This document shows positions 1 through 6,689 of a DNA stretch of 15,327 nucleotides, in pieces. The notes under the pieces were generated by a model. That model saw nothing but the letters and a program-made list of their open reading frames with translations, ran no database searches and was not told the origin of the DNA. Where the stretch lies: contig CALKHD010000080.1 of assembly GCA_938092195.1 (NCBI GenBank), positions 1 to 15,327 on the forward strand. The letters are read 5' to 3'. Each line of letters starts with the position of its first letter. Position 1 is the stretch's first letter. The translations under genes were made by a program, and so were the position numbers. Origin of the DNA: an uncultured Flavobacteriales bacterium. Its GTDB lineage: Bacteria; Bacteroidota; Bacteroidia; Flavobacteriales_D; Sanyastnellaceae.

Positions 1-450
1 GCCTTCCCGCTCATCATTGGTCTGGTGCCATTGTTGTTTGGTGCTGACCCAGCATGGGCAGCAGAGACCTTGGGTGGCTACATGGCCGGTGTGACCGTGA
101 GCGGTGTGCTCTGGGCCATTTTCCAGAACAACGCTGGTGGCGCGTGGGACAATGCCAAGAAGTCATTTGAGGCTGGAGTTGAAATCGATGGCGAGATGAC
201 CTTTAAAGGCAGCGAAGCCCACAAGGCGGCGGTGACCGGCGATACGGTTGGCGATCCCTTCAAAGACACATCAGGTCCATCCATGAACATCCTCATCAAG
301 CTGACGTGTTTGGTCGGATTGGTGATTGCACCCATTTTGGGTGGCCACGGTGACGATCACGAAGGCCATGACCACGGGTCTGTTGAAGCGCCCATGGAAA
401 CGGAAGCCCCTACTGCAGACCCCGGTACAGCTCAATTCCCCAACTTATGA
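1..450 (+). CDS. hppA: Membrane-bound H+/Na+-translocating pyrophosphatase, C-terminal fragment
   Basis: The reading frame is open from the first base, so only the last 149 residues of a protein that normally has about 700 or more are present. HppA hydrolyses pyrophosphate in the cytoplasmic membrane and uses the energy to pump H+ and/or Na+ outward. The fragment carries two family hallmarks: NNAGGAWDNAKK, and DTVGDPFKDTSGPSMNILIK with acidic and lysine residues that coordinate Mg-pyrophosphate. A last hydrophobic helix (LVGLVIAPIL) follows. After this helix comes an unusual tail of about 35 residues, rich in His and Asp/Glu (HGDDHEGHDHG) and then Pro/Thr/Glu. The residues that decide K+ dependence or ion choice lie outside the window. 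The stop overlaps the next gene's start (ATGA), which suggests translational coupling. Confidence 0.95.
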   Translation, partial: AFPLIIGLVPLLFGADPAWAAETLGGYMAGVTVSGVLWAIFQNNAGGAWDNAKKSFEAGVEIDGEMTFKGSEAHKAAVTGDTVGDPFKDTSGPSMNILIKLTCLVGLVIAPILGGHGDDHEGHDHGSVEAPMETEAPTADPGTAQFPNL

Positions 451-1259
451 CCTTTCTTCTCCCTCGCACATCATCGGTTTTGGGTTTGGCTGTGATTTTC
501 AGCCTGACCGCATGTTCCGAGCCATCGGCCTCCAATGGGGACGAAGAGAATGCTGAAGATGCAGTGGTGGTGGAGGCTTGCGATTGCCTCAAAGAAGGAT
601 TGAGCAAGGGAGAAAAGAAGTTCTGCAGAGAGTCCAAGAGAAGCACCGCTTTCTTGGAGGAGATGCGCAAGTGCGGACTCACTGAAGTCGGAGGTGTGAG
701 TGCCGTGACCAACATGCCCGATGATGGTCAGTACACCATGGATGTGGATCAGTCCAGGCTGGAATGGCAGGGGCGCAAAGCGACCCTGTCTGAAACGGGC
801 TTGATCCCAATCCGAACCTGCACCTTCAGCATTGAGGGAGGGAGGCTTACGAGTGGAACCATGTTGGTCGAGATGAATGGGATCCAAGCGACCAGCCAAA
901 AAGGCCAATCCGCAAGAGAGTTGGGCCAGCACCTGAGGAGTGCAGACTTCTTTGACGTGTCCACCTATCCCACGGCGGCGTATACCATCACTTCATCCAA
1001 GACAGATGGACGAGGAAACTTGAGTGTTCAGGGGAAATTGAACATCAAAGGGCAAACCAAAGAAGTGGAGGCCATGATGACCTTTGCATCGGCTGATCCC
1101 GTGGTGGTGAGTGTTTCCCTGGCGTTCAATCGTGCGGATTTCGATGTGCGCTTTGGGAGCGGAAGTTTCTTTGACAACTTGGGAGACAACCTGATTTCGG
1201 ACGAAGTCAACATGCGCATGGCGCTGGTTGAGAACGTGAGCTTGAGGAAAGGCAATTGA
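447..1259 (+). CDS. YceI-domain lipoprotein with Cys-rich linker
   Basis: This is a predicted exported lipoprotein of 270 residues. It has a signal peptide with lipobox L20-T-A-C23, so the mature protein would start at Cys23 with a lipid anchor. A low-complexity linker is followed by a four-cysteine segment (Cys45, 47, 60, 76, beginning CDCL). Residues from about 95 to the end form a YceI-like lipocalin-type beta barrel: YTMDVDQSRLEWQG at the start, HLRSADFFDVSTYPTA in the middle, and FNRADFDVRFGSGSFFDNLG with DEVNMRMALV at the end. YceI relatives bind polyisoprenoid or other amphiphilic molecules; the ligand here is unknown. The start is fixed by the ATGA overlap with hppA. A strong terminator begins 30 bases after the stop. 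Confidence 0.9.
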   Translation: MTFLLPRTSSVLGLAVIFSLTACSEPSASNGDEENAEDAVVVEACDCLKEGLSKGEKKFCRESKRSTAFLEEMRKCGLTEVGGVSAVTNMPDDGQYTMDVDQSRLEWQGRKATLSETGLIPIRTCTFSIEGGRLTSGTMLVEMNGIQATSQKGQSARELGQHLRSADFFDVSTYPTAAYTITSSKTDGRGNLSVQGKLNIKGQTKEVEAMMTFASADPVVVSVSLAFNRADFDVRFGSGSFFDNLGDNLISDEVNMRMALVENVSLRKGN

Positions 1260-1289
1260 CCTTTTGGGCAAAGCCCCTCTTCGCCAAGC

Positions 1290-1326
1290 AAAACGGCCGT
1301 GTGACTCATTGTCACACGGCCGTTTT
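1290..1326. terminator. Bidirectional intrinsic terminator
   Basis: A perfect 16-base inverted repeat (1290-1305 and 1311-1326) has a 5-base loop, TCATT. It begins AAAA and ends TTTT, with a GC-rich core (CGGCCGTGTGAC). The A/T ends give a U-tract on either strand. It lies between the convergent YceI gene and the deoxynucleoside kinase gene, exactly where a shared terminator is expected. Confidence 0.9.
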
Positions 1327-1353
1327 GGTGTTGGGGCTCCAGGGGGTCAAGCG

Positions 1354-1375
1354 TTCAATGGAGACCTCCATTGAA
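1354..1375. repeat. Perfect 10-bp inverted repeat between convergent genes
   Basis: TTCAATGGAG (1354-1363) pairs with CTCCATTGAA (1366-1375) around a 2-base centre. No T-run follows directly on either strand, so it is not a classical terminator by itself. It is the first structure met downstream of the kinase gene on the minus strand and may act as a 3'-end stabilising hairpin or a protein site. Confidence 0.6.
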
Positions 1376-1389
1376 GGGGCTTTTCGGAG

Positions 1390-2004
1390 TCAGAAGAGGC
1401 CGTTCAATTCAGCGTCCACTTTGGTGATGATGTCACCAAGGTGCTCAGGGTTGTTCTCGAAGTCCAAGTGGTCCACGTTGATCACCAAGACCTTGCCTTT
1501 GGTGTAAGTAGAAATCCACGCTTCGTAACGCTCGTTCAATCGATTCAGGTAGTCCAAGCGAATGGACTCTTCGTATTCACGGCCGCGCTTCTGAATTTGT
1601 TCCACCAAGTGTCCCACGCTGCTTCTGAGGTAGATCAGCAGGTCTGGTGGGGTCACGAACTGTTCCATGAGCTCGAACAAACGGAGGAAGTTTTCGTGGT
1701 CCCTGGACGTCATCAGTCCCATGGACTGGAGGTTCGGGGCAAAGATGTAAGCGTCTTCGTAAATGGTCCTGTCTTGGGCCATTTTCTGGCCCGTCGACTT
1801 CAGCGCGTGAAGCTGAGAGAACCTGGATGACAAGAAGTGAACGTTGAGGTTAAACGCCCACCGCTGCATGTCCTTGTAGAAGTCGTTCAGGTAGGGGTTG
1901 TCATCCACACTTTCATAGTGTGGAGTGATTTTATAGTGCTGGGCGAGGAGCCTTGTGAGGGTGGTCTTACCCGAGCCGATGTTGCCTGCAATCGCGAGGT
2001 GCAT
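1390..2004 (-). CDS. Deoxynucleoside kinase (paralogue 1)
   Basis: This 204-residue cytoplasmic kinase of the dNK/dGK/dCK family phosphorylates deoxynucleosides to 5'-monophosphates for salvage. It has a P-loop GNIGSGKT (residues 7-14), a DNPYLNDFY segment near residue 35, the DRT form of the DRS/ERS motif (residues 78-80, followed by IYED), and an Arg-rich lid around RGREYEESIR. The frame is open up to 2061, but the ATG at 2004 is chosen because it places the P-loop beta strand (MHLAIAG) at the N-terminus, as is usual. This leaves 43 bases after the GH3 stop; the longer form would overlap GH3. It is probably the last gene of an operon with GH3. A second kinase lies at 13976-14620. Substrate base preference cannot be read from sequence alone. 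Confidence 0.92.
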   Translation of the reverse strand: MHLAIAGNIGSGKTTLTRLLAQHYKITPHYESVDDNPYLNDFYKDMQRWAFNLNVHFLSSRFSQLHALKSTGQKMAQDRTIYEDAYIFAPNLQSMGLMTSRDHENFLRLFELMEQFVTPPDLLIYLRSSVGHLVEQIQKRGREYEESIRLDYLNRLNERYEAWISTYTKGKVLVINVDHLDFENNPEHLGDIITKVDAELNGLF

Positions 2005-2047
2005 GTCCGTGAAGTTGGGGGGGCAAGGTAGGGGGTCTTCTGCCCAC

Positions 2048-3616
2048 TTACAATGGGGCAAGAGCCGAATTGACTCCTTCTGATGGCCTGTTGGCGTCTC
2101 GAACCAGCTTCATCCACTCGTTGGACATGGAAAGTCGGGGCACTTTGTGCTGTCCGCCTAGTTTTCCTTTCTCTCTCAACACCTTTTCGAAAGTGCCTTG
2201 TGAAACCCAGGTCAAGTCCGGCGTGAGCAACACGAGATCCGAGGTTCTTTTGGCATCGTAATCCGAATTGAGCTTGCGAAGGTTGCGGTCCAAAGCGGTC
2301 GCAAACAATCGGCTATCCGGCAGGCTGGAAGCAGCGGGGTTCGCCTCTAACATCCAAGTATGCTGTCCAACTGAGGGGCTGTCCGCATGGCTTTTCGTGG
2401 CACAAGCCGTCCAGTTTCGAATGTTCACCCCGAATTGTCGGCTGGTCTTGGCCAACGCTTTCTCGGCATCACCCACCATCAGCTCTTCACCCGCTAAATT
2501 CAAGAATGACCGAGTGCGCCCAGTGACCCGAATCCGAAACGGGAATGTCGAGGTGAACCGAACCAGATCGCCCAAAACATACCGATGAAGCCCGCCGTTG
2601 GTTGAAATCACCATGGCGTAATCCATGTCCAGCTCCACATCATTCAGTCCCATGGTTGCCGCGAAGGGGTCCTTGAGGGGGTCGAATTCAGCCGAAAACG
2701 GAATGAATTCGTAATGGATCCCATAATCGAGCATCAAGAGCATGTCCTCTGCTCCAAGTCGGTCTTGGATGCCAAAGAATCCCTCACTGGCGTTGTACGT
2801 TTCTATGGTGTGAATGCCCGGGGGCATCATGCGGTCGAATGCATCCCGATAGGGCGCAAAGCAGACCCCTCCATGCATGGAGAGTTGCAGATTGGGCCAC
2901 ACCTCGCCCAAGTGGTCTTTTCCGGAGATGTCCAAGATCCTTTCGAGCAATACTTGCGTCCAGCTGGGAACGCCGGCCACAATGCGAACGTCTTGCTCGA
3001 TGGTGGTTTTGGCCATCCGCTCGATTTTCTCCTCCCAATTGGACATGAGCGCAATGGACTTTGCTGGGGTCCTTCTCATCTCACACCACCAAGGCAAGTT
3101 GCCGATGATGATGGCACTCAGGTCGCCTGTCAATGTGCCGTTGTCGGCTTCCTCTGTGCGTCCGGTGCCGCCAACAATCAAATGTCTGCCTCCGTATAGT
3201 TTGGCCTTGGGAGCGGCGTCCACATACATGGCGAGCAAGTCTTTGCCCCCCTTGTAATGGCATTTTTCGAGTGCGTCTTCAGTGACGGGGATGAATTTGC
3301 TGCGGTCTGAGGTGGTGCCCGATGACTTGGCGTGCCATTTCACGCGGCCTGGCCACATCACATGGAGCTCATCGTTTCGAACCCGGTCAATCCATGGTTT
3401 GTGGCCATTGTAATCCCTCAAAGGAACCCTGCGCCGGTATTCTGCTGCTGTGGTGGATGAGGTGATGCCATGCTCTCGGCCGAACTCGGTATTGGCCAGA
3501 GACGCGATGTGGTTGCCCATCACTTCCTCCTGAACCTCAATGGGGTACTGCCTGAACAGCGCGATTTGGTGGAGGCGCTTTCGAATGAACCAGCTGAAAA
3601 CAGTATTGACTGGCAT
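2048..3616 (-). CDS. GH3 auxin-responsive-promoter family acyl-adenylating enzyme
   Basis: This 522-residue enzyme belongs to the GH3 branch of the ANL adenylate-forming superfamily. Plant members join carboxylic acids (jasmonate, auxin) to amino acids through an acyl-AMP; the substrates of bacterial members are mostly unknown. The ATP motifs are visible: SSGTTSDRSKFIPVT (motif I), YNASEGFFGIQD (motif II), and HRYVLGDLVRFT followed by RVTGRTRSFLNLAGEE (motif III and hinge). The C-terminal domain includes SDYDAKR and GQHKVPRL. The frame runs upstream to 3706, but the ATG at 3616 (MPVNTVFSWFIRKR) is chosen because it matches the family N-terminus and sits 2 bases after the stop of the upstream gene. 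That tight spacing implies co-translation with the repeat protein. Confidence 0.9.
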   Translation of the reverse strand: MPVNTVFSWFIRKRLHQIALFRQYPIEVQEEVMGNHIASLANTEFGREHGITSSTTAAEYRRRVPLRDYNGHKPWIDRVRNDELHVMWPGRVKWHAKSSGTTSDRSKFIPVTEDALEKCHYKGGKDLLAMYVDAAPKAKLYGGRHLIVGGTGRTEEADNGTLTGDLSAIIIGNLPWWCEMRRTPAKSIALMSNWEEKIERMAKTTIEQDVRIVAGVPSWTQVLLERILDISGKDHLGEVWPNLQLSMHGGVCFAPYRDAFDRMMPPGIHTIETYNASEGFFGIQDRLGAEDMLLMLDYGIHYEFIPFSAEFDPLKDPFAATMGLNDVELDMDYAMVISTNGGLHRYVLGDLVRFTSTFPFRIRVTGRTRSFLNLAGEELMVGDAEKALAKTSRQFGVNIRNWTACATKSHADSPSVGQHTWMLEANPAASSLPDSRLFATALDRNLRKLNSDYDAKRTSDLVLLTPDLTWVSQGTFEKVLREKGKLGGQHKVPRLSMSNEWMKLVRDANRPSEGVNSALAPL

Positions 3617-3618
3617 TT

Positions 3619-4056
3619 TCAGTTGGGGTCGATTCGGTGAACGTCGTTGTTGGACTCCTCGATGTCGTTTTTGACCGTTTGAATCCGAACGGCAATTTGG
3701 GCCCAAAGGCCATCGCCATCTTGCTTGGCGCGCAGCAACAGGCGGGTCAAGGCTTCTTCGTCATTGTCTGCAGACTCGGCCATGTCCGCCAGAATGGAGT
3801 GGCCATGATGTCTCAACCACTGAACGGCCTCTTTTTCTCCCTCCGCCCCAAGAATCAAAGCCATCAGGTGCATGTGTCCGTGGTGCTTCAGCCAGGCTCG
3901 GGACGTGCCTTCGTTTCTAAGCGCATGGCAAAAAACCCCGAGTTCTGGGTAGTCCGAACCCATGAGCCAATCGCGGAGCTTGTCATGGCCTGAGATTCCT
4001 TCTGCCCAGGCCAAAAGAACCTTGGTGGGATAAGCGGGGATTTCAGGAGCGTTCAT
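3619..4056 (-). CDS. Small 25-residue helical-repeat protein, GH3 partner candidate
   Basis: This 145-residue soluble protein has no signal peptide, and I do not recognise an assigned function. It has a clear internal period of 25 residues, with Trp-Leu at 30-31, 55-56 and 80-81 and a degenerate Arg-Leu at 105-106. Units two and three both open WL(K/R)HHGH. The units look like short helical hairpins. The C-terminus (IQTVKNDIEESNNDVHRI) looks like one long charged helix. I recall similar WL-repeat proteins beside GH3 genes in other Bacteroidota, but cannot confirm this here. Its stop is 2 bases before the GH3 start, so the two are probably made together. A scaffold or regulator of GH3 is an inference only. 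The gene is divergent from the MFS transporter. Confidence 0.8.
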   Translation of the reverse strand: MNAPEIPAYPTKVLLAWAEGISGHDKLRDWLMGSDYPELGVFCHALRNEGTSRAWLKHHGHMHLMALILGAEGEKEAVQWLRHHGHSILADMAESADNDEEALTRLLLRAKQDGDGLWAQIAVRIQTVKNDIEESNNDVHRIDPN

Positions 4057-4161
4057 GAGAATTCGGCAGAAAGATGGGACAGCATGAGCAACATAGGAAA
4101 CACCAAGGGCCGAAGTTGGGTTCCTTTGTATATCTCCCAGGGCGTTCAGTCCAGCTCATTG

Positions 4162-5388
4162 ATGACAACGCCATCTGTTTCTTCCGGCTCTACGTCGGCT
4201 CTATCCCCAATGGGTGATGCAAAGACTGAGGGCATTTATGGCCGTTCCTTCTTCTTGCTTTGCGGCGGAACCGTTCTGTTTATGGCGAGTTTCGGTATGC
4301 TCTTGCCTGAGTTGCCAGCTCATTTGGCCCAAATGGGAGGGGAGGCCTACCTCGGTGGTGTCGTGGGCATGTTCACCTTGGCTGCCTTTCTCTCTCGCTT
4401 TCTGAGTGGGCGGATTGCCGACCAGGCGGGCCGCCGAAAAGTCATGTTGATTGGTTCTGCGGTCACAGCCGTGGCGGGCTTTGGATACCTCGTGGCCACA
4501 TCCATTGCGGCTTTCATGGCCCTGCGCTTCCTGCATGGTCTGTCTACAGGCTTCCGGCCTCCGGGCACCAGTGCCATGCTCACCGACTTGATTCCGAAAG
4601 AGCGAAGGGGAGAAGCGCTGGGTTATTTGGGGGTGGCTGGCAATGCAGGAATGGCTTCTGGGCCAGCATTGGGGAGTTGGCTTACCGTTGAATTTGGCAT
4701 CGAATGGATGTTCATTGCATCGGCATTGCTGGGCATGTTGAGTGTGCTATTGACCCTGCCTTTGGAAGAAAGTTTGCCCGGCGCGCGTCGCATACGCCGT
4801 TCGGACTTCAATTTGCTGAAAGGCTCGCTTGTAGATCCTTCTGCGTGGCCTGCCGCGCTGGTTTTGTTGCCCATCGCTTTTGCGTTTGGCGTGTACCTGA
4901 CCATCACACCTGATTTTGTGGACCACCTCGGGTATGTCTACAAGGGGTCCTTCAATACCATCATTGTGGCGAGCTCCATCTCCATGAGACTCGTCGCCGG
5001 TCGCGTGAGCGATCGAAGGGGGCGCATCCCCGTCTTGCTGGTGGGCACCGCGCTGATGTCCGTGGGCATGGTTTTGCTCGGTTCTGCCGACACCAAATTC
5101 ATGGCCACCATGGGTGCATTGGTTTACGGCGCAAGTGTGGGCATCAACATGCCAACTGTCTTTGCGTGGACCGCTGATTTGGCTCAGCCAGGAAAGGTGG
5201 CTTTGGCCTTGGGCACCATGTTGATGGCCTTGGAAATTGGCATCGGAGCCGGGGCTATGTACAGTGGGATGAGCTTTCAAGGGGACGTGGCCAACATTCC
5301 GGAATTATACTACGTGTCGGGATTCGGGACCGCCATTGCTGCAATCGTCTTGTTACCAGCCTATTTGAAGTCGAGGAAAGGGCGTTGA
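4162..5388 (+). CDS. MFS transporter
   Basis: This 408-residue inner-membrane secondary transporter has about 12 hydrophobic segments, the usual MFS size. Motif A occurs in the TM2-TM3 loop as GRIADQAGRRKV and again, half a protein later, as GRVSDRRGRIPV. The pseudo-duplication confirms the fold. RFLHGLSTGFRPPGTSAM resembles the TM4-TM5 region of drug:H+ antiporter-type (DHA1-like) or sugar-efflux-like MFS proteins, so an exporter is plausible, but the substrate is unknown. The frame is open upstream to 4084. The ATG at 4162 leaves room for promoters in the divergent gap to 4056. The ATG at 4210 (MGDAKTEGIYGRSF) is a good alternative because residues before it are Ser/Thr-rich and not membrane-like. 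Confidence 0.9.
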   Translation: MTTPSVSSGSTSALSPMGDAKTEGIYGRSFFLLCGGTVLFMASFGMLLPELPAHLAQMGGEAYLGGVVGMFTLAAFLSRFLSGRIADQAGRRKVMLIGSAVTAVAGFGYLVATSIAAFMALRFLHGLSTGFRPPGTSAMLTDLIPKERRGEALGYLGVAGNAGMASGPALGSWLTVEFGIEWMFIASALLGMLSVLLTLPLEESLPGARRIRRSDFNLLKGSLVDPSAWPAALVLLPIAFAFGVYLTITPDFVDHLGYVYKGSFNTIIVASSISMRLVAGRVSDRRGRIPVLLVGTALMSVGMVLLGSADTKFMATMGALVYGASVGINMPTVFAWTADLAQPGKVALALGTMLMALEIGIGAGAMYSGMSFQGDVANIPELYYVSGFGTAIAAIVLLPAYLKSRKGR

Positions 5389-5468
5389 GTCCGTCGTCAA
5401 GAACGGACCCTTGAAAACCTCAGCACAAGGGTGGGCGGCAGAGGAGGGACGTCACGTACTTTTTGCAT

Positions 5469-5768
5469 ATGAGCACAAAGGAAATGTCTGTGACTGACGC
5501 CACCCAGACCCGCGAAGCCATCGATTTGCCAACCCCCAAGGCGAAGCCAAGCTTGAATTCTCCCGAATTGGATGCAAATCGACTGCAAGCAGAGCGCAGG
5601 GAATTGGCAAGGGACTTTGTGACGCTCAAGCACACCATTTCCCAGCTTCGGGCCGAACGCGATCGCCTCGCGGTCGAAAACCGGGACCTGCAAATTCGGT
5701 TGGCCACCATCGAAACCGATTACGCCAACTTGTTCTCCTATGTAGAGGGGAGCCAGAAGCAGAATTAA
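5469..5768 (+). CDS. Small coiled-coil protein of unknown function
   Basis: This 99-residue soluble protein is unrecognised. The first 35 or so residues are polar and Pro/Thr/Lys-rich, probably disordered. From about residue 37 to 85 there is a charged heptad pattern with Leu/Ile/Val spacing (HTISQLRAERDRLAVENRDL), typical of a parallel coiled coil similar in style to small ZapB- or SlyX-like proteins, without specific similarity I can claim. The ATG at 5469 is used; a TTG at 5463 and an ATG at 5484 (MSVTDATQ) are in-frame alternatives. TACTTTTTG at 5457-5465 resembles the Bacteroidota -7 element with one extra base, which would favour the 5484 start. The stop codon overlaps the convergent fabD stop by 4 bases. 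Confidence 0.7.
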   Translation: MSTKEMSVTDATQTREAIDLPTPKAKPSLNSPELDANRLQAERRELARDFVTLKHTISQLRAERDRLAVENRDLQIRLATIETDYANLFSYVEGSQKQN

Positions 5769-6649
5769 GCCAAAGTGGCCGATGCCGTGGCCAAGCCACG
5801 GTCCACTTTTTTGAAGAGCCCTTGCAAGACTTTGCCGGGGCCCACTTCAACCACATCGTTTACCCCTTCAGAAATCAACCATTGCATGGTTTGCGTCCAA
5901 CGGACTGGCGCCGTCAGTTGGGCAATGAGGTTTTGGCGAATGACCTCGGGATCCGTCTCCGGAGTCGCGGTGACGTTTTGCACGATGGGGCACATCGGGG
6001 CTTTCATGTTGGCGGCCTCCAAAGCCAAAGCCAACCTTTCTCGCGCAGGTTCCATCAAGGGTGAGTGAAACGCTCCACCCACTGGCAGCATCAGGGCACG
6101 TCGAGCCCCTGCTTCTTTCAGCTGCTCACAAGCCGCTTCCACAGCAGGGACTTCACCGCTGATCACCAATTGCCCTGGGCAGTTGTAGTTGGCGGCGACG
6201 ACAATGCCGTCGATTTGACTGCACACCGTTTCCACAGCATCGTCCTCCATTCCCAGAATGGCGGCCATGGTAGAGGGAGTGGCTTCACAAGCAGCCTGCA
6301 TGGCCAATGCCCTTTCGCTCACCAGGCGGAGCCCTTCAGCAAAATCCAAGCCGCCTGCAGCCACCAATGCACTGAATTCTCCGAGGCTGTGTCCTGCGAC
6401 GAATTGTGGGTTGAAGCTGTCGCCCAACCCTTCTGCAGTGATCACTGATTGAAGGAAGATGGCCGGTTGGGTGACTTTGGTTTGCTTGAGGTCTTCGTCC
6501 GACCCATTGAACATCACATCGGCGATGTCAAATCCGAGCACCTCAGAGGCTTCTGCAAAACGAGCTTTTGCAAAGTCGTGGGTGTCATGAAGGTCTTTCC
6601 CCATTCCGGAGAATTGTGCCCCTTGTCCGGGGAATACCATGGCTTTCAT
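5765..6649 (-). CDS. fabD: Malonyl-CoA:ACP transacylase
   Basis: This 294-residue cytoplasmic enzyme moves malonyl groups from CoA to acyl carrier protein, the committed donor step of type II fatty-acid synthesis. Hallmarks are FPGQGAQFSGMG at the start, nucleophile Ser88 in GHSLGE, Arg113 for the malonyl carboxylate, catalytic His195 in AFHSPLM, and the closing EVGPGKVLQGLFKK. The length is normal for FabD. The frame is open upstream to 6829, but the ATG at 6649 (MKAMVFPGQG) gives the standard N-terminus and avoids overlap with the DUF3078 gene, whose stop lies 40 bases upstream in the same direction. TATTTTCG at 6655-6662 on this strand is a weak -7-like sequence, so a private promoter is possible but not shown. 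Confidence 0.96.
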   Translation of the reverse strand: MKAMVFPGQGAQFSGMGKDLHDTHDFAKARFAEASEVLGFDIADVMFNGSDEDLKQTKVTQPAIFLQSVITAEGLGDSFNPQFVAGHSLGEFSALVAAGGLDFAEGLRLVSERALAMQAACEATPSTMAAILGMEDDAVETVCSQIDGIVVAANYNCPGQLVISGEVPAVEAACEQLKEAGARRALMLPVGGAFHSPLMEPARERLALALEAANMKAPMCPIVQNVTATPETDPEVIRQNLIAQLTAPVRWTQTMQWLISEGVNDVVEVGPGKVLQGLFKKVDRGLATASATLA

Positions 6650-6689
6650 GTGGGCGAAAATAAGCCGGGCATTTGGGGATTGAGTCGCC

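Noticed and set aside
4084..4161. Upstream extension of the MFS transporter
   Set aside because: It would leave only 27 bases to the divergent gene for two promoters and adds a polar stretch not expected before the first membrane helix.
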